Below are positions 24,549-35,135 of a stretch of DNA of 64,000 nt, piece after piece. The stretch is from Ceratorhiza oryzae-sativae (lineage: Eukaryota; Basidiomycota; Agaricomycetes; Cantharellales; Ceratobasidiaceae), in the NCBI GenBank assembly GCA_030998015.1, contig JARWMV010000232.1:2604001-2668000 (forward strand), read 5' to 3'. The position numbers and the translations under genes were made by a program. Position 1 is the first letter of the stretch. Each line of letters opens with the position of its first letter. The notes beneath the pieces are model-generated. The model did no database searches. It had not been told where the DNA came from and saw nothing but the letters and a program-made list of their open reading frames with translations.

Positions 24549-27126
24549 ATGAACGGCCATAAAATCTATACTCTTTGTATTTTTATGTTCTCAATGGGGT
24601 TTGTTTTGGGTAAGTTGAGTAGTCGACTGTCGTTTTTAAGATATGCTAAAGTGTACTAGCGGACCCCAATGATTTCGTCAACCCAAAGTACATTGTTGCG
24701 TCTCGGAACGATCCCATTACAAAGGACGCCAGGTCTACCATCATTCGAAACGGGGATTCATCCGCCAAGAAAGGCCCTTGGAGTAAGCTTTGTAGCATTT
24801 TACTCGATATCACACTGGCAAGACTAAAGGCAATCACTTCAGCCATCACAGATTCCCAGATTCGATCCTCCTCAAATGATCCCCATGACTACCTGAGCTG
24901 GGCTCCTTAGTACGTTTTCTATTTATTACGAGGTGTTAAGACTTAATCCGCGCGTAGCCATTGGCCAAACTGCAACTGGTGCAAGAGTCGTGCGAGGTCG
25001 ACTGATGAACAACTGGCAGACGGTGATAGTGACGCTGGGGGAACAAACTTAGAGGATCTAGGGCCGAACGAGCGGCTGTTGGATGATCTGAGGGACGGTC
25101 CGCTTCCAAATGACAATACGTTCGTACCGCTTTATGCTCGATACCGGCGGGGTGTCGATTGGAGCGATTTATTTTCGACAAACCAGGATTCTGTCCTTGG
25201 AGTTGACTCGCTTGATACAGCACGCAACCTTCTGGATCCTTTTTCTGGTCCTGTGGATTGTCCAAATCCAGAGAAACCGGTTATTAATGCTCATAAAGGT
25301 TTCCCAATGGAATTACCATCTCCCGGACACACCAGCTTCCTGTCCTGGTCCAAAAACACAAGTCCGCCACTGGAAACAACTGCGATTCCTACAACGATTT
25401 CACAAAAGTCTGTGAATGCCGAGGAAGTTCTCAAGGCTCTGTTGGTTCCAAGGGATACGCAAGATGTCATCATTGATACTACTACCATTAGTCACACATC
25501 CGTGGCTCACGTTGTGACACCCATTAGCCCCAAACCACCTCTCCCAACTACTGAATCGGAGCCGATGAATTCGAACCCGGACGGAGTGTACAGCCATAGC
25601 GAATATCCCATACGAGCCCATAAGCCGTCAAAAACAGCAAGCTGTCGGCCCTCTCCTACAACCAGCATGAAAGCGAGCGAAAGTGAGTCTTTTGGCAAGC
25701 TCCTAACGTCCTTGAGAATTGATGTGTTACAGCCTGGAAGACTTGCCCCTATAAAGCGCGCGATGGGCAAGTGAATCCTGATGTGCGAAAACTGAAAAAC
25801 GCTGCAGAGGTAGTTGATATGAGCCAAACAGTACTCTGGAATTCGATTGCATTCGTGGTTTCTGGATCGGAGTTATATGCTAGAAATGCAGCTTCTTTCA
25901 TCGAGAATTTTTTCCTCAACGACAAGACACGGATGAATCCTAACGCCCTATATGGACAAGTCGTTCGAGGGCCTCCGGGGACGCAGGCTGGGACCTACAT
26001 GGGCGTACTAGATATGCGTGGACTAGTGAAGATTGTTAACGCAATCCTGGTACTCCGTGAGGCCAACTCTCGGTATTGGACACCAGGTATGGACGCGAAA
26101 ATGATTGCTTGGGCAAGTCGATACGTCAACTGGATGGAATCCAGTGAGACGGGGAAGAAAGCAGCAAAAGCGGCCAAGTGAGTACATAGTGCTAGCGCAG
26201 GGGCAGACGACTCAAATACGTTGTCAAGCAATCACGGTTCATTTTATCCTAATCAGATTGCTGCGCTCAAAATCCTTACGGGAGATACTGCTGGCGCAAA
26301 GGCTATACTTCAGTCGTATTTTGCTAACCAATTTCAAGAGCAAGTTGTGGCTTCTGGGGAGCAAGTAGGTGTACCACTCCCAGAATGCGCGTTAGGTTCT
26401 CATCTAAACTATTTCCAGCCACTCGAGGCGGTTCGAACACGGCCGTTCCACTACAGATGCTTTAATATTGAAGCAATCATTGTACGTCATGTTATAAACA
26501 TCTAACGGGCGGGGGTTCATTTCCTCCAGACAAATGCTAAACTAGGAGATTATGTTGGAGCGAACTTCTGGAACTACAGATCTAAGTACGGGGCGACAAT
26601 CCAAACAGCGGTAGACTATGTGATGTCCTTGGATCCCCAAGGAGAGAAAATAGAGGAAGCTCTCCCCCATGTTGCGGCGATCGCAGCCGTTTACGGTGAT
26701 TCACAAGGCAGTTATGCACAATATCTTAGGAACGGAAATCGCAACTACATGAAAAAGCCGTTTTGGTTCTATGACCAGCCAGCGCTATTTCTACTAACTC
26801 TGGCAAATCGAACATCAACGCCGAAGAAGATCCCCATCCATGGACGACTGATTCGAATATTCAAGCATCAGAAGTCGACCAGGATCACCCGCCTGCCTTG
26901 TTCTCCAATGGGCGTTTGGTTGAGCTCGAAGAAGGGCTGTTCGTCAGCTGGGAGGATGTCCGTGAGTTCTATCGAAAGCGGCGAATCCAGGGCGAAAGGC
27001 GAAGAACAAGAGCAAAGAAATCGGTGCCTCGACAAGCGGAACCATCCCATCCGTCTTCCGTGATGAAGGGCATATCGAGCTCAGTGCCAATGTGAGTTGG
27101 GAAGATGTAAGGGACTCCTATCGTTG
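24549..27126 (+). CDS. Secreted alginate-lyase-like polysaccharide lyase with large low-complexity insert
   Basis: The start at 24549 opens a signal peptide (MNGHKIYTLCIFMFSMGFVL). Spliced exons give NDPHDYLSWAPYHWPNCNWC, later TCPYKARDGQVNPDVRKL, and NNHGSFYPNQ at about 26220. NNHG-x2-Y is the catalytic-type Asn/His/Tyr motif of the alginate-lyase family (Alginate_lyase domain), an all-alpha toroid that cleaves uronic-acid polysaccharides by beta-elimination. Between the two cysteine motifs lies an insert of about 200 residues rich in Ser, Thr and Pro (25000-25690) that family members normally lack. Past the domain the coding signal changes frame twice by one base, near 26810-26825 and 26985-27005. 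Read through both, the tail carries two related motifs, VSWEDVREFYRKRR and VSWEDVRDSYR-stop. The true substrate is unknown. Confidence 0.75.
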
Positions 27127-27384
27127 AGTCCATTTGAGGTTAAAGTCCCAGTTTGTAATATCAGTCATTTTATTTGCTATCATAAAGTATTTTTTGGTCC
27201 GTGGATGAAATAAGCGCCAGAAAGCGGTGACAGGCTGCCTTGGTGTTCAGCATCATCCCTTCCTCCACACGCCTCCCGGCTATCGCGACTCTCAAACCAA
27301 CTTGACGCTGTGAAACCCACACCATACCCAACGTGTCTATAGATCTATACTAAATCTCGCCCTACTTCCCTATTCGACTTGACC

Positions 27385-28414
27385 ATGGCCGACGTTACAG
27401 AATCATCTGGCCCCAACGACAAACCCGTCCAAGTCAAACTCGTATTACTTGGTGAGTGACAGGGCTCTAGGCCGCATTTCCCTCGTTGTAGGCGGTGACA
27501 ACTTTCCACGCGCCTGTCGCTCGGGGTGTCAACTTGTGATCCGGAATGTTGTGGCGGGGACGCATGCTGACGTCGTGTCCGTACTGCAGGCGAATCTGCT
27601 GTTGGCAAATCTTCGGTCGTGATGCGCTTTGTATGTGTGTTTGATACCATGTGCCTTCTGGTTTTCATTCAAATTTATTTTGCAGGTCAATGATGAGTTC
27701 CAGGCGAACAAGGAACCTACTATCGGGGCCGCGTTCCTCACCCAAAAGTGCAGGTTGGAGGACCGCGTGCTGCGCTACGAGATCTGGGACACTGCCGGCC
27801 AGGAGCGGTTCCATTCCCTCGCGCCCATGTACTATCGCAATGCTCAGGCCGCTGTGGTTGTTTATGACGTGACCAAGGAGGCCACACTCGAGAAGGCCAA
27901 GACCTGGGTGAAGGAGCTCCAGCGGCAGGCCAGCCCGAACATTGTCATTGCCCTCGCCGGAAACAAGGTTGATCTCGTTTCTCCTGCCGCTCCCACAACC
28001 CCCGTGACCCCCGCTGCGGGTGATGATGAGGACGAGGCCGACGACGCGACGGCGACGCCGGGAGAGGGTGGACCCAACGAGGCTGAGAGTTTAAGGAAAG
28101 TCCCAAAGGAGGAGGCGCAGGCATACGCTACCGAGGCCGGTCTGTTGTTCTTCGAGACGAGCGCAAAGACAGGCGAGGGAATCGTAGAACTGTTTACTGA
28201 GATCGGTATGCAATTCTCTCCGTTCCTGGAATTCCTCTCATTTACTGATCTATTGGTATCTATTGCCTCGTTAGCCAAGAAGATTCCCATTGAGCATATC
28301 TTATCTAGCCGCGGGCAGGGCGGCGCGAACCGTGGTGGTGCTGGCGCTCAACGTGCCGATGGCGTGCAACTCGATCAGAACGCAGCCAAGGGCAAGGACG
28401 CTTGCAACTGCTAA
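27385..28414 (+). CDS. RAB5-type small GTPase (Ypt5/Vps21 group)
   Basis: Four exons or more: 27385-27451, 27590-27631, 27686-28204 and 28275-28414. GTP-binding motifs are GESAVGKSS (P-loop), EPTIGAAF (switch I), WDTAGQERF (switch II), GNKVDL and ETSAKT. The IGAAFLT and [10 protein letters not shown] segments are Rab5-specific. The protein ends CNC-stop, a double-cysteine site for geranylgeranylation. Rab5 controls fusion at early endosomes, working with CORVET. Between GNKVDL and the ETSAKT motif there is an insert of about 40 residues, Pro/Thr-rich and then acidic ([10 protein letters not shown]), longer than in yeast or animal Rab5. Confidence 0.93.
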
Positions 28415-28737
28415 GGGAGTTGCTTATTGCTTTCGTACGTTTTGACCCCATGTGACGATGATAACGATTCGCCGGGGCCGATCATACCCCGACTCTCCCA
28501 ACTGTGTCCATATCATTTGTCCTGTCTGTTCACCAACTTTCCTTGCTTCCCGGTTCCCTACCCTTGTATACGGCATTCTTATTTCTGTCAACACTGTCTC
28601 TTGAATTGCACGGTTTGTGTGCACCTAAACGTGATATATAGAACTCCGTGGTGCTGCACAACGGAAGGGCCGTTCTCATTAGTGTTGTTTTGTGTTTTAA
28701 ACTGAGGATTGTGATACTAATGTAATGACTTTATGTT
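28415..28737. other. Convergent 3' region, no gene seen
   Basis: Pyrimidine-rich sequence between the 3' ends of the RAB5 and phosphatase genes. It should contain both untranslated tails. No long ORF is visible. Confidence 0.5.
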
Positions 28738-29741
28738 CTATTCGAGTTCTGTGAAAAAGTTCAAGCCAAAGAGACTCGGCTCCTCCATGTTCCGGTGTTG
28801 GTAAGTAAGCACCGCAACGCCAGCAGGCTCCACCATCCACCGGGTGCCTATATACATATTCGTGTTATTCCCAACGTATTGAATATAATTCGAGGCTATT
28901 ACCTAGCATCAAATCTAGCCTTAGCCACCTAGTTATAAAAACCCGCGAGAAATGGCCTAATCCCAATCGATCAGATTAAACTCGTCTACATTATTTCCTA
29001 ATAACTCACCGTGAGCGACAATTATAACATCGCGTTTCCCTGCACCCTCTTCAAGGTATCTTCGGTGCAATTCGCGAACCCTTTCAATCACCCCGTCAAT
29101 CCGAGCAGTCACCTCTTCTGGCGACTCCCCTCCAGGGCACCTGTCTCAATCAGTTGACCCCGGCCATGCTACACGCTCCCGCGGCAAACGCACCCATCAC
29201 GCCAAATAAGGAACCCAGGCTTTACCTCCCGTATCTCTGCCGGCTTGAGTCCTTCATATTCACCATAATCCCATTCGCGGCATTCCTCCGTTAACTCATG
29301 GCCCGGTGCTCCATCTGGGGCATCCGCGAATAGGAGCTCAAAGGTTTTAGATGCACGCTGACGGGGAGAAATGAACGCGTATTCGACGTTGGCTGGGTCG
29401 ATGAGCTCTGGGTATTTAGTTTGTTAGTTGGTCGCGTTGAAAAAAAGAGTCCGCGCTATTGACTTACTCCCAACCCCAATGGCTTTGCCAGCCCGACTCT
29501 TGATTTGCTCAACGCCTCGCTCAGTTAATGGAATATCGGTACGCCCGGTCTAAATAGTGGATGTTTTGATCTACAGGCTACACCAAACGATACGCGATGC
29601 TGCTTACATGTCTCCCATTCAATGACCACTCGGTCTCTCCCTACAACCAGTTGGAATAATCAGCACTTCAGCTGACCATAGATCGGCTTGACTCGCATGT
29701 CTAATGAGAAACAAGCGCGGAGTCGGTCTTTTCGCAGCCAT
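28738..29741 (-). CDS. Histidine phosphatase, SHB17-like, paralogue 1
   Basis: The start at 29741 gives MAAKRPTPRLFLIRH, then after an intron [20 protein letters not shown]. The RHG and TEW segments are the phosphohistidine site of the phosphoglycerate-mutase-like superfamily. Later exons give ISPRQRASKTFELLF, ECREWDYGEYEGLK, PGGESPEEVTARI and the second catalytic histidine in GHFSRVF; the end is LFGLNFFTELE-stop. The set matches yeast Shb17 and relatives, which dephosphorylate sedoheptulose-1,7-bisphosphate, though broad sugar-phosphatase activity is common. The first intron (29641-29696) starts with GC rather than GT. All catalytic residues are present and the reading frame is intact. Confidence 0.85.
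29641..29696 (-). other. GC-AG intron in phosphatase paralogue 1
   Basis: The donor reads GCGAGT and the acceptor TAG; removal joins RLFLIRH to GETEWS. The matching intron of paralogue 2 (30901-30973) begins GTGAGT at exactly the same codon, so the donor changed in one copy after duplication. Confidence 0.8.
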
Positions 29742-29941
29742 TCCAATGAGGGCGATGCGTAGGACTCCCAGAGGCGTGAGAAGGATATTCAAGAGGCGGC
29801 GGACTTGAGAGACTTCGTGGGAAAATCCTAGAGGTCGTAATCTACCCGATGCGTCACTCGTTGCCCAGTTTCTCGTTAATACAGTACACAAATTAAGTTC
29901 ATTGATATACCAGGCACATAAACGTAGCCAATATTTACATA

Positions 29942-31021
29942 TCAAAGCGCATACAAGTTGAGACCTGTCAAGCTGGGCTCCTTCAAATTATTGTGGTTGT
30001 AGCCGAGCATAGAAATACCGGCGGGCTCAATGTTGAAATGAGTACCTGTAAACCGATTTTGTGAGAATTCGATAGACCAATAAAACTCGATGCGGCTCAC
30101 CAAGGCACAAGTCAAATCCAAACCACCGAGAAACCAAGACTCGGGAAAAGTGACCTTGGGCAAGGCTTAGTATATGCGTATCGTCTTACGGCGGCGTAAC
30201 TTACCATGGCTACAAATAAGTACATCACGACGCCCAACGCCCTCCTCGAGATACAGCCTGTGGATCTCGCGAACCTTGGCAATAAGTTCGTCGACTCGCT
30301 TCGTCATTTCTTCAACGCTCTCGCCTCCAGGGCAGCCTGTTGGTTGCGCAACCCCCCAAATTTAATGGGTATGGATACCACGCGCGTGAATTGCATGCGT
30401 ACCGTCGCGGAAAATGTCCCATCCCGGATTGATCTCATGAATCTGTTTCGAGGTGAGGCCCTCGTAGTCGCCATAGTCCCATTCGCGAACTTCCTCAGTG
30501 ACGGTGTGTGGAGGTGCTTTGGGGTAGGCGTCGAATAGCAAATGGAAGGTAGTATGAGCGCGTTGACGCGGAGAGATGAACACATGACACATGTTGTCGG
30601 GATCCAATAGCTCTGTGGGTGATTACATAAATGACGTATCGGGATGAGTAACATGGCGAATGTGCTTACTCCCTGGACCAACTGCTCGCTGAGCTCGGTC
30701 CTTGATAAGTCCGACACCGCGTGGGGTCAGAGGAATATCTGTTCGGCCAGTCTTGCATGGTGAAAATAATTAGGCGACGAGGCATTAGCACTTGATCTAG
30801 CACATACATGACGACCTGGCGGAATGCTCTCGGTTGGTATCGGCAGCAAAACATATATGGAATGATTATACTAACCGTTCAAGGACCATTCGGTCTCGCC
30901 CTATGATTCCCCACACATCCATCATCACACGTCAGCCACCAGCTCTGATGTCCTCGGACACCAAAAAACTCACATGGCGAATGAGAAAGATGCGCGGCAT
31001 GGGGCGTTTTTCTTCAGGCAT
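29942..31021 (-). CDS. Histidine phosphatase, SHB17-like, paralogue 2
   Basis: The start at 31021 gives MPEEKRPMPRIFLIRH, followed across a GT-AG intron by GETEWSLNG. Further exons carry [64 protein letters not shown] and HGHFSRVLVSRWFGFDL, ending LTGLNLYAL-stop at 29942. The catalytic RHGE and HGH histidines are both present. Same family and likely reaction as paralogue 1 (sugar-bisphosphate phosphatase of the SHB17 kind). Two copies may differ in expression or substrate; the sequence does not decide. A CACGTG box lies at 31203-31208, upstream. Confidence 0.87.
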
Positions 31022-32426
31022 GGTTGGATGATGGAAGACAGGTGTCAAACTAGCCCGACTCTCTCGAGCTTTTTATTCGAATGGGTGGCGAATATACAAG
31101 ACAATCAGTCGTCGTTGTATGCGCTTCGAACAATCGTGCACCGACTTGTCCGGGCTCACTTGCGGTGGATCGTGAGAAATCATGGCTTTGCCACTGTGAA
31201 CTCACGTGATCTATGACCCGTATGCGCGTCACCCCTCCTCCCCTTTTCCGACACAAACAAACCGCGAAGTCGTTGTGTATGTGTACGAACGCAACTGAGG
31301 TCAAACGCGGAACGAACGGTTTTCGACTATGTTCCGTGTGAAAGGGGTTCTAGATCGTTTGGGCTATCGTAAACGAAACCGCTCGAGTTTAAACGTGGTG
31401 CTCCCTGGCCATATGGTCTGGGTTCTCGCTCACGACATATTTGGGTGGGGCCAGAGGGGCAACCGCATGCACGGCTGCTCTTTCCCTCAACGCTAAATCC
31501 AAGATAAGACCAGCATGCAAAGCCATGGTCAAAATTTTAGGGCAACCATGTATATCTTTCAACGTGCTTCGATCGGCGTGTCTGACATGAGTTTGGACGG
31601 GCAGTTTTAATTAAACCGAGGGATGCGCCCTGTCAGCTGGGATCGGGGCGAAAAAGTCCGGGATGAAAAATCGGAGGCTTTGCGGGGTAACAGTGCACCC
31701 CCAGACAATGAGCCAGTGCGACAATGCACCGCGTATCCCGCGTAGGGTCGCAACGATGAACAAGAAATGGATATGACAATATCAGCGAATACTGCGGACA
31801 TGTGCTTCCGCTTCCGACCCACCGAAAAGAAGTGGCCAGCCAATGCACGCATATACCCGACTTTGATTCACTCAGCTGATTTGGGCTGTGAGGACCCTAT
31901 TGTTATTCGCTAGGGCCCAGCAGTTGCGTAGGTTACCATACCAGAAAAGGAACACATTGCGCAAATGAATGGCCAATATTGGCCGGTTGCCGGCTCGTTT
32001 TCTGACTTTCACACAATGCAAAGAGTTCGACTCGAGCAGTCTGTGCTCGAATTGGCCAGGATAATTACATCCCAAGACGGGCAACAAATGACCAAAAAGT
32101 GAAGCAGCAAAGTTAATACAGTTGTAAAGAGCATTGTTTATCGAGTTTATGCGTGCGGAAAAAAGTCGTTCAAGCTCAGGATAATCTTTCCCCGGACGTA
32201 GCAGCTTTGGTATATATACGAACATAGACGAATGCGATAGGGCAAAGTCCTGGAGGTGCCTGCGGCCTGCTGGCACAACGATCCGAGCGATTTTGATGGA
32301 TGCCGACAGGGGAAGGTCGAATGGATTGATACAATGGAAAGCTGGGTAACTAGAATAATATAGGGTTCAAGCCGAGAAAGGGATTGTCCAAGACATCGAG
32401 TTGAGTTGAGGCGGTGGGGGAGCTAT
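31022..32426. other. 1.4 kb without a recognised gene
   Basis: It holds the promoter of phosphatase paralogue 2 (E-box at 31203-31208) and the 3' side of the acidic-protein gene. A 134-codon minus ORF at 31872-32276 has mixed composition and no domain; I treat it as doubtful. Confidence 0.4.
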
Positions 32427-33557
32427 TTACGCCCAGAGGGCGCCGGCTTCGGAAGTTGCGCCGTTTGCATCGTGGGCGCCGGTGGGGGTGCACCAGTCAA
32501 CAACGCTACCTGCGCCGCCGGCTATCGCCATCGATAATTCGTCGATATCCTTTGTGCCGAATGTGGCAGGGAAATCTTTGAAATTACGTAGACTGGGTGA
32601 TCTGCCATCGGAACGGGCAGGCAGCGAAGAAAGCGAGGTGGAAAGGGACGGGGGGGTCGAGCTAGAATTGAGCAACGATGGGACACTGCTGCCTTGGATG
32701 ATGACAATATCTAGATCGTCGTCTTCGTCTTCGTCTTCGGAATGCGAGTCTTCACCATCCTGGTCGGGCAGAACGTATTCGTCCTCGGAGGTGTTGGATT
32801 CCTTGTGGTCGTGACCATCCTCCGCGGTGGGCTCCGAGGAACCAAAGCTGAGGCGAGAGCAGCTGCGCGCATCGAAATGCCGTTGTCGGCGCTCGTTCCA
32901 GCAACTCATTTCGACATCGCCGTCTTCGTCCCATGAGGCACAGCCGCGTTTACGTCCGCGGGTAGTGTGCGAAAGATCTTCGGAGCGCAGGACGGCGAGC
33001 GAGTCGGGCAGCAGATGGCAGCGTTCCTCAAGCTCTCGCATGCGAGCCAGAAAGCTCGCGTCTTGCTCCTGGACGGATCGGTGCAGGCTGGCGAGCGCAT
33101 CGAGCCTGGTTTGGGGTGATTCGGCAGCTGGCGAGCGGGGTGGAGTACGTCGGGGGATGGGCCTGGGCTTGACAGAAGAGTTGCCAAAGCCAAAGGCCGA
33201 TGCGCTAAACGCGAATGAAGGAGTGTTATTGCCGAGTGGCGACGGCCCAGCGGGAGCACCGGTGGCCCCGGTGGGTATAAACGAGTGTGGGATGGCCTGG
33301 GAGCTGGCTGATGGCTGCGGTTAGACGTCAGGTTAGCATGGGCTATCATGTGGCAACGACGCGGTGCGCACCGAGCTCGAGGGACTGTGTCGATGATCCT
33401 GCGGGGTGGGCACCTGGGACGAGTGCACTTGGTCGTTCCACATGACAACGTCCCACTTCTCGACGTTGGAGGCGTGCTGGGCGCGTTTCTTGAACGCCGG
33501 AGCATGTGCGCCGTGGCTGCGAGAGCGCGAGGGCGTGTAGGCGGTCGCTGTGGACAT
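32427..33557 (-). CDS. Uncharacterised Ser/Pro-rich acidic protein
   Basis: Two exons are joined by an intron at about 33305-33370 (donor GTGCGC, acceptor GCAG). The first begins MSTATAYTPSRSRSHGAHAP and contains HASNVEKWDVVMWNDQVHSS. The second has a Phe/Gly-bearing stretch (SFAFSASAFGFGNSS), a helical segment LHRSVQEQDASFLARMRELE, a basic patch RGRKRG, and a very acidic run SEDEDEDDDLD; the end is GALWA-stop. An in-frame methionine at 33707 could extend the amino end by 50 residues. Basic and acidic low-complexity blocks suggest a nuclear protein, but no domain supports a function. Confidence 0.55.
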
Positions 33558-35135
33558 CACGCTCGGCGTTGTGTGGGATGTGAGCAAGGGGCTAGTGCAG
33601 TAATTTGGTCGTAAGGGGCGCGTCGAGCTTGGTCGTGTGTAGGATTGCGCAAGAAGATCCAAGCTAGCTGTGAATGCCGATGAGCAGAGTGTCGTGGGCA
33701 GCGGCAAGATGTCGACGTCTGGGAGGCTCGACCAGACTCCACTCTAGTTTCTATAAGTCGATGGGGGTCCCCGGCCACTGATGTCCGGGGTCCCGCCCCT
33801 CGCTCTTCGGGACGTCTGTTCGATTACTCCCCTCCGAGCTCCGGTTTCGCTGGGATCGCGTGAGGGTTAGCCCTCTCTGGGGTCACTCGATTTGGCCCCG
33901 CCCATGTCGAGTATCCTTTCTTCGCCACCGTGCGGCTACGCGCTGATGTCGACCTGGGTCAGCCGGACATCGTCGGATCGTGTCTTGGCTGGCAAACTCC
34001 ATTGGGTGACCACCACTTCACGTTTGTCGGCCGGCTGACGAGCGATCATTTGCCAACAGGCGACTTGCCGCATATCGCTCGCCTCAAAAGGGACTATCTC
34101 AATCCGACCGAAGATCATCAACCGGTACGTATTATGTTGGCTGATTGGGGCGCAGTGTCATGTGGCTGCCTCGTTCCCAGTCTGTGTGCGCGACCCGTAA
34201 TCATGACCATCGTTCTTGCCGAAAGACGACTGTATGGAGTGTCTATAGGTGGCTATATGGCTACTCCAGCCTATAGCCCCACTGCAGCGGGGTGCTCGCC
34301 GCGGCCTGTGCGGCTCGTGCTCCAATAGTTCCCCTTCATTTCACACGTTGTGTCGTCATCTGGCGAGTAACTTTAAGCTTCGAATGTGTAAATTAGGTAC
34401 CTTGGCACCAGGAATGCGGATCCATGACCATCATTCAGAGACCAGCCGCACGTTGTGTTCTAGAGCAATCTAGAGACCTGGGTAAAGTCTTTGCTCGTTC
34501 ACGCGTGACTGCGTCAGCAGGAGGGTTGGCTCCATCTGGCAAGGGTCAGACCGGAGGTCTCTACCGTTCGAGGGTTGACGTATTGCGGGATCCCCTCTAG
34601 GCAGATCAGTCGTGTTCGAAGAAGGCAGGGATGTATATATCATTGATCTAAATTATACTGCACTGTATAGAATCTCGCTACTCTATTCTCTCCAAGTAGA
34701 AGAGTGTCTGAGGGCAATGCTGGATCTGGGAAAGCACATATGGTTTGGAGCCATCCCGAGTTCCCGGGGGAGTTGAGAAAGAGTCTGTAGAATTTCATCC
34801 GCAACCTTCCTAGTTGTCGTACCTGGGCTCTCGAGAACCGTTGCGGCCGCCCGTAAATGGAATTTGGTTGCGCTCGTGATGTCGTCCAAGGCTGAATGCA
34901 GCCCAAGGCTACCGGGGTAGCTAAAGCCGGTGACCGGCCAAGTCTTGCGGGAAGAAATGTGGGTGCGGGAGAAAATAATTCGCTTCACTAATCAAGTGCA
35001 TCGCTGTGGCAGACTCCGTTGTTTGGGGTGGTGCGCAGACGCCCACCGAGCGGCTCGAACCAAATTCATCTCGTGCCACGGCGCTTGTATCAATCAGCCA
35101 GGTCACGTGCAGCCCGAGGTTCTCTCCGTTTTACC
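33558..35135. other. 1.6 kb without a recognised gene
   Basis: Scattered ORFs (33930-34328 plus, 34640-34988 minus) show no recognisable domain or splice pattern. A short inverted repeat CCCCGG/CCGGGG occurs at 33769-33774 and 33785-33790. The right edge carries CACGTG at 35104-35109, 27 bases before the TACO1 start. Confidence 0.4.

Larger units (their letters stand above)
28738..31021 (-). repeat. Tandem duplication of a histidine-phosphatase gene
   Basis: Two genes in the same orientation, 200 bases apart, share protein sequence along their whole length and share intron positions. Both split directly after FLIRH, both split at RDG-CPGGES, and both split after the last AHG/SHG. The DNA has diverged considerably, so the duplication is not recent. 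Confidence 0.85.

Noticed and set aside
31872..32276. 134-codon minus ORF
   Set aside because: No domain, no splice partners, no clear coding bias; noted under the intergenic entry only.
33769..33790. Hairpin CCCCGG...CCGGGG
   Set aside because: Only six paired bases in GC-rich DNA; expected by chance, and rho-independent-type terminators are not used by fungal Pol II.
33930..34328. 132-codon plus ORF
   Set aside because: Composition and lack of any recognised motif do not support a gene.
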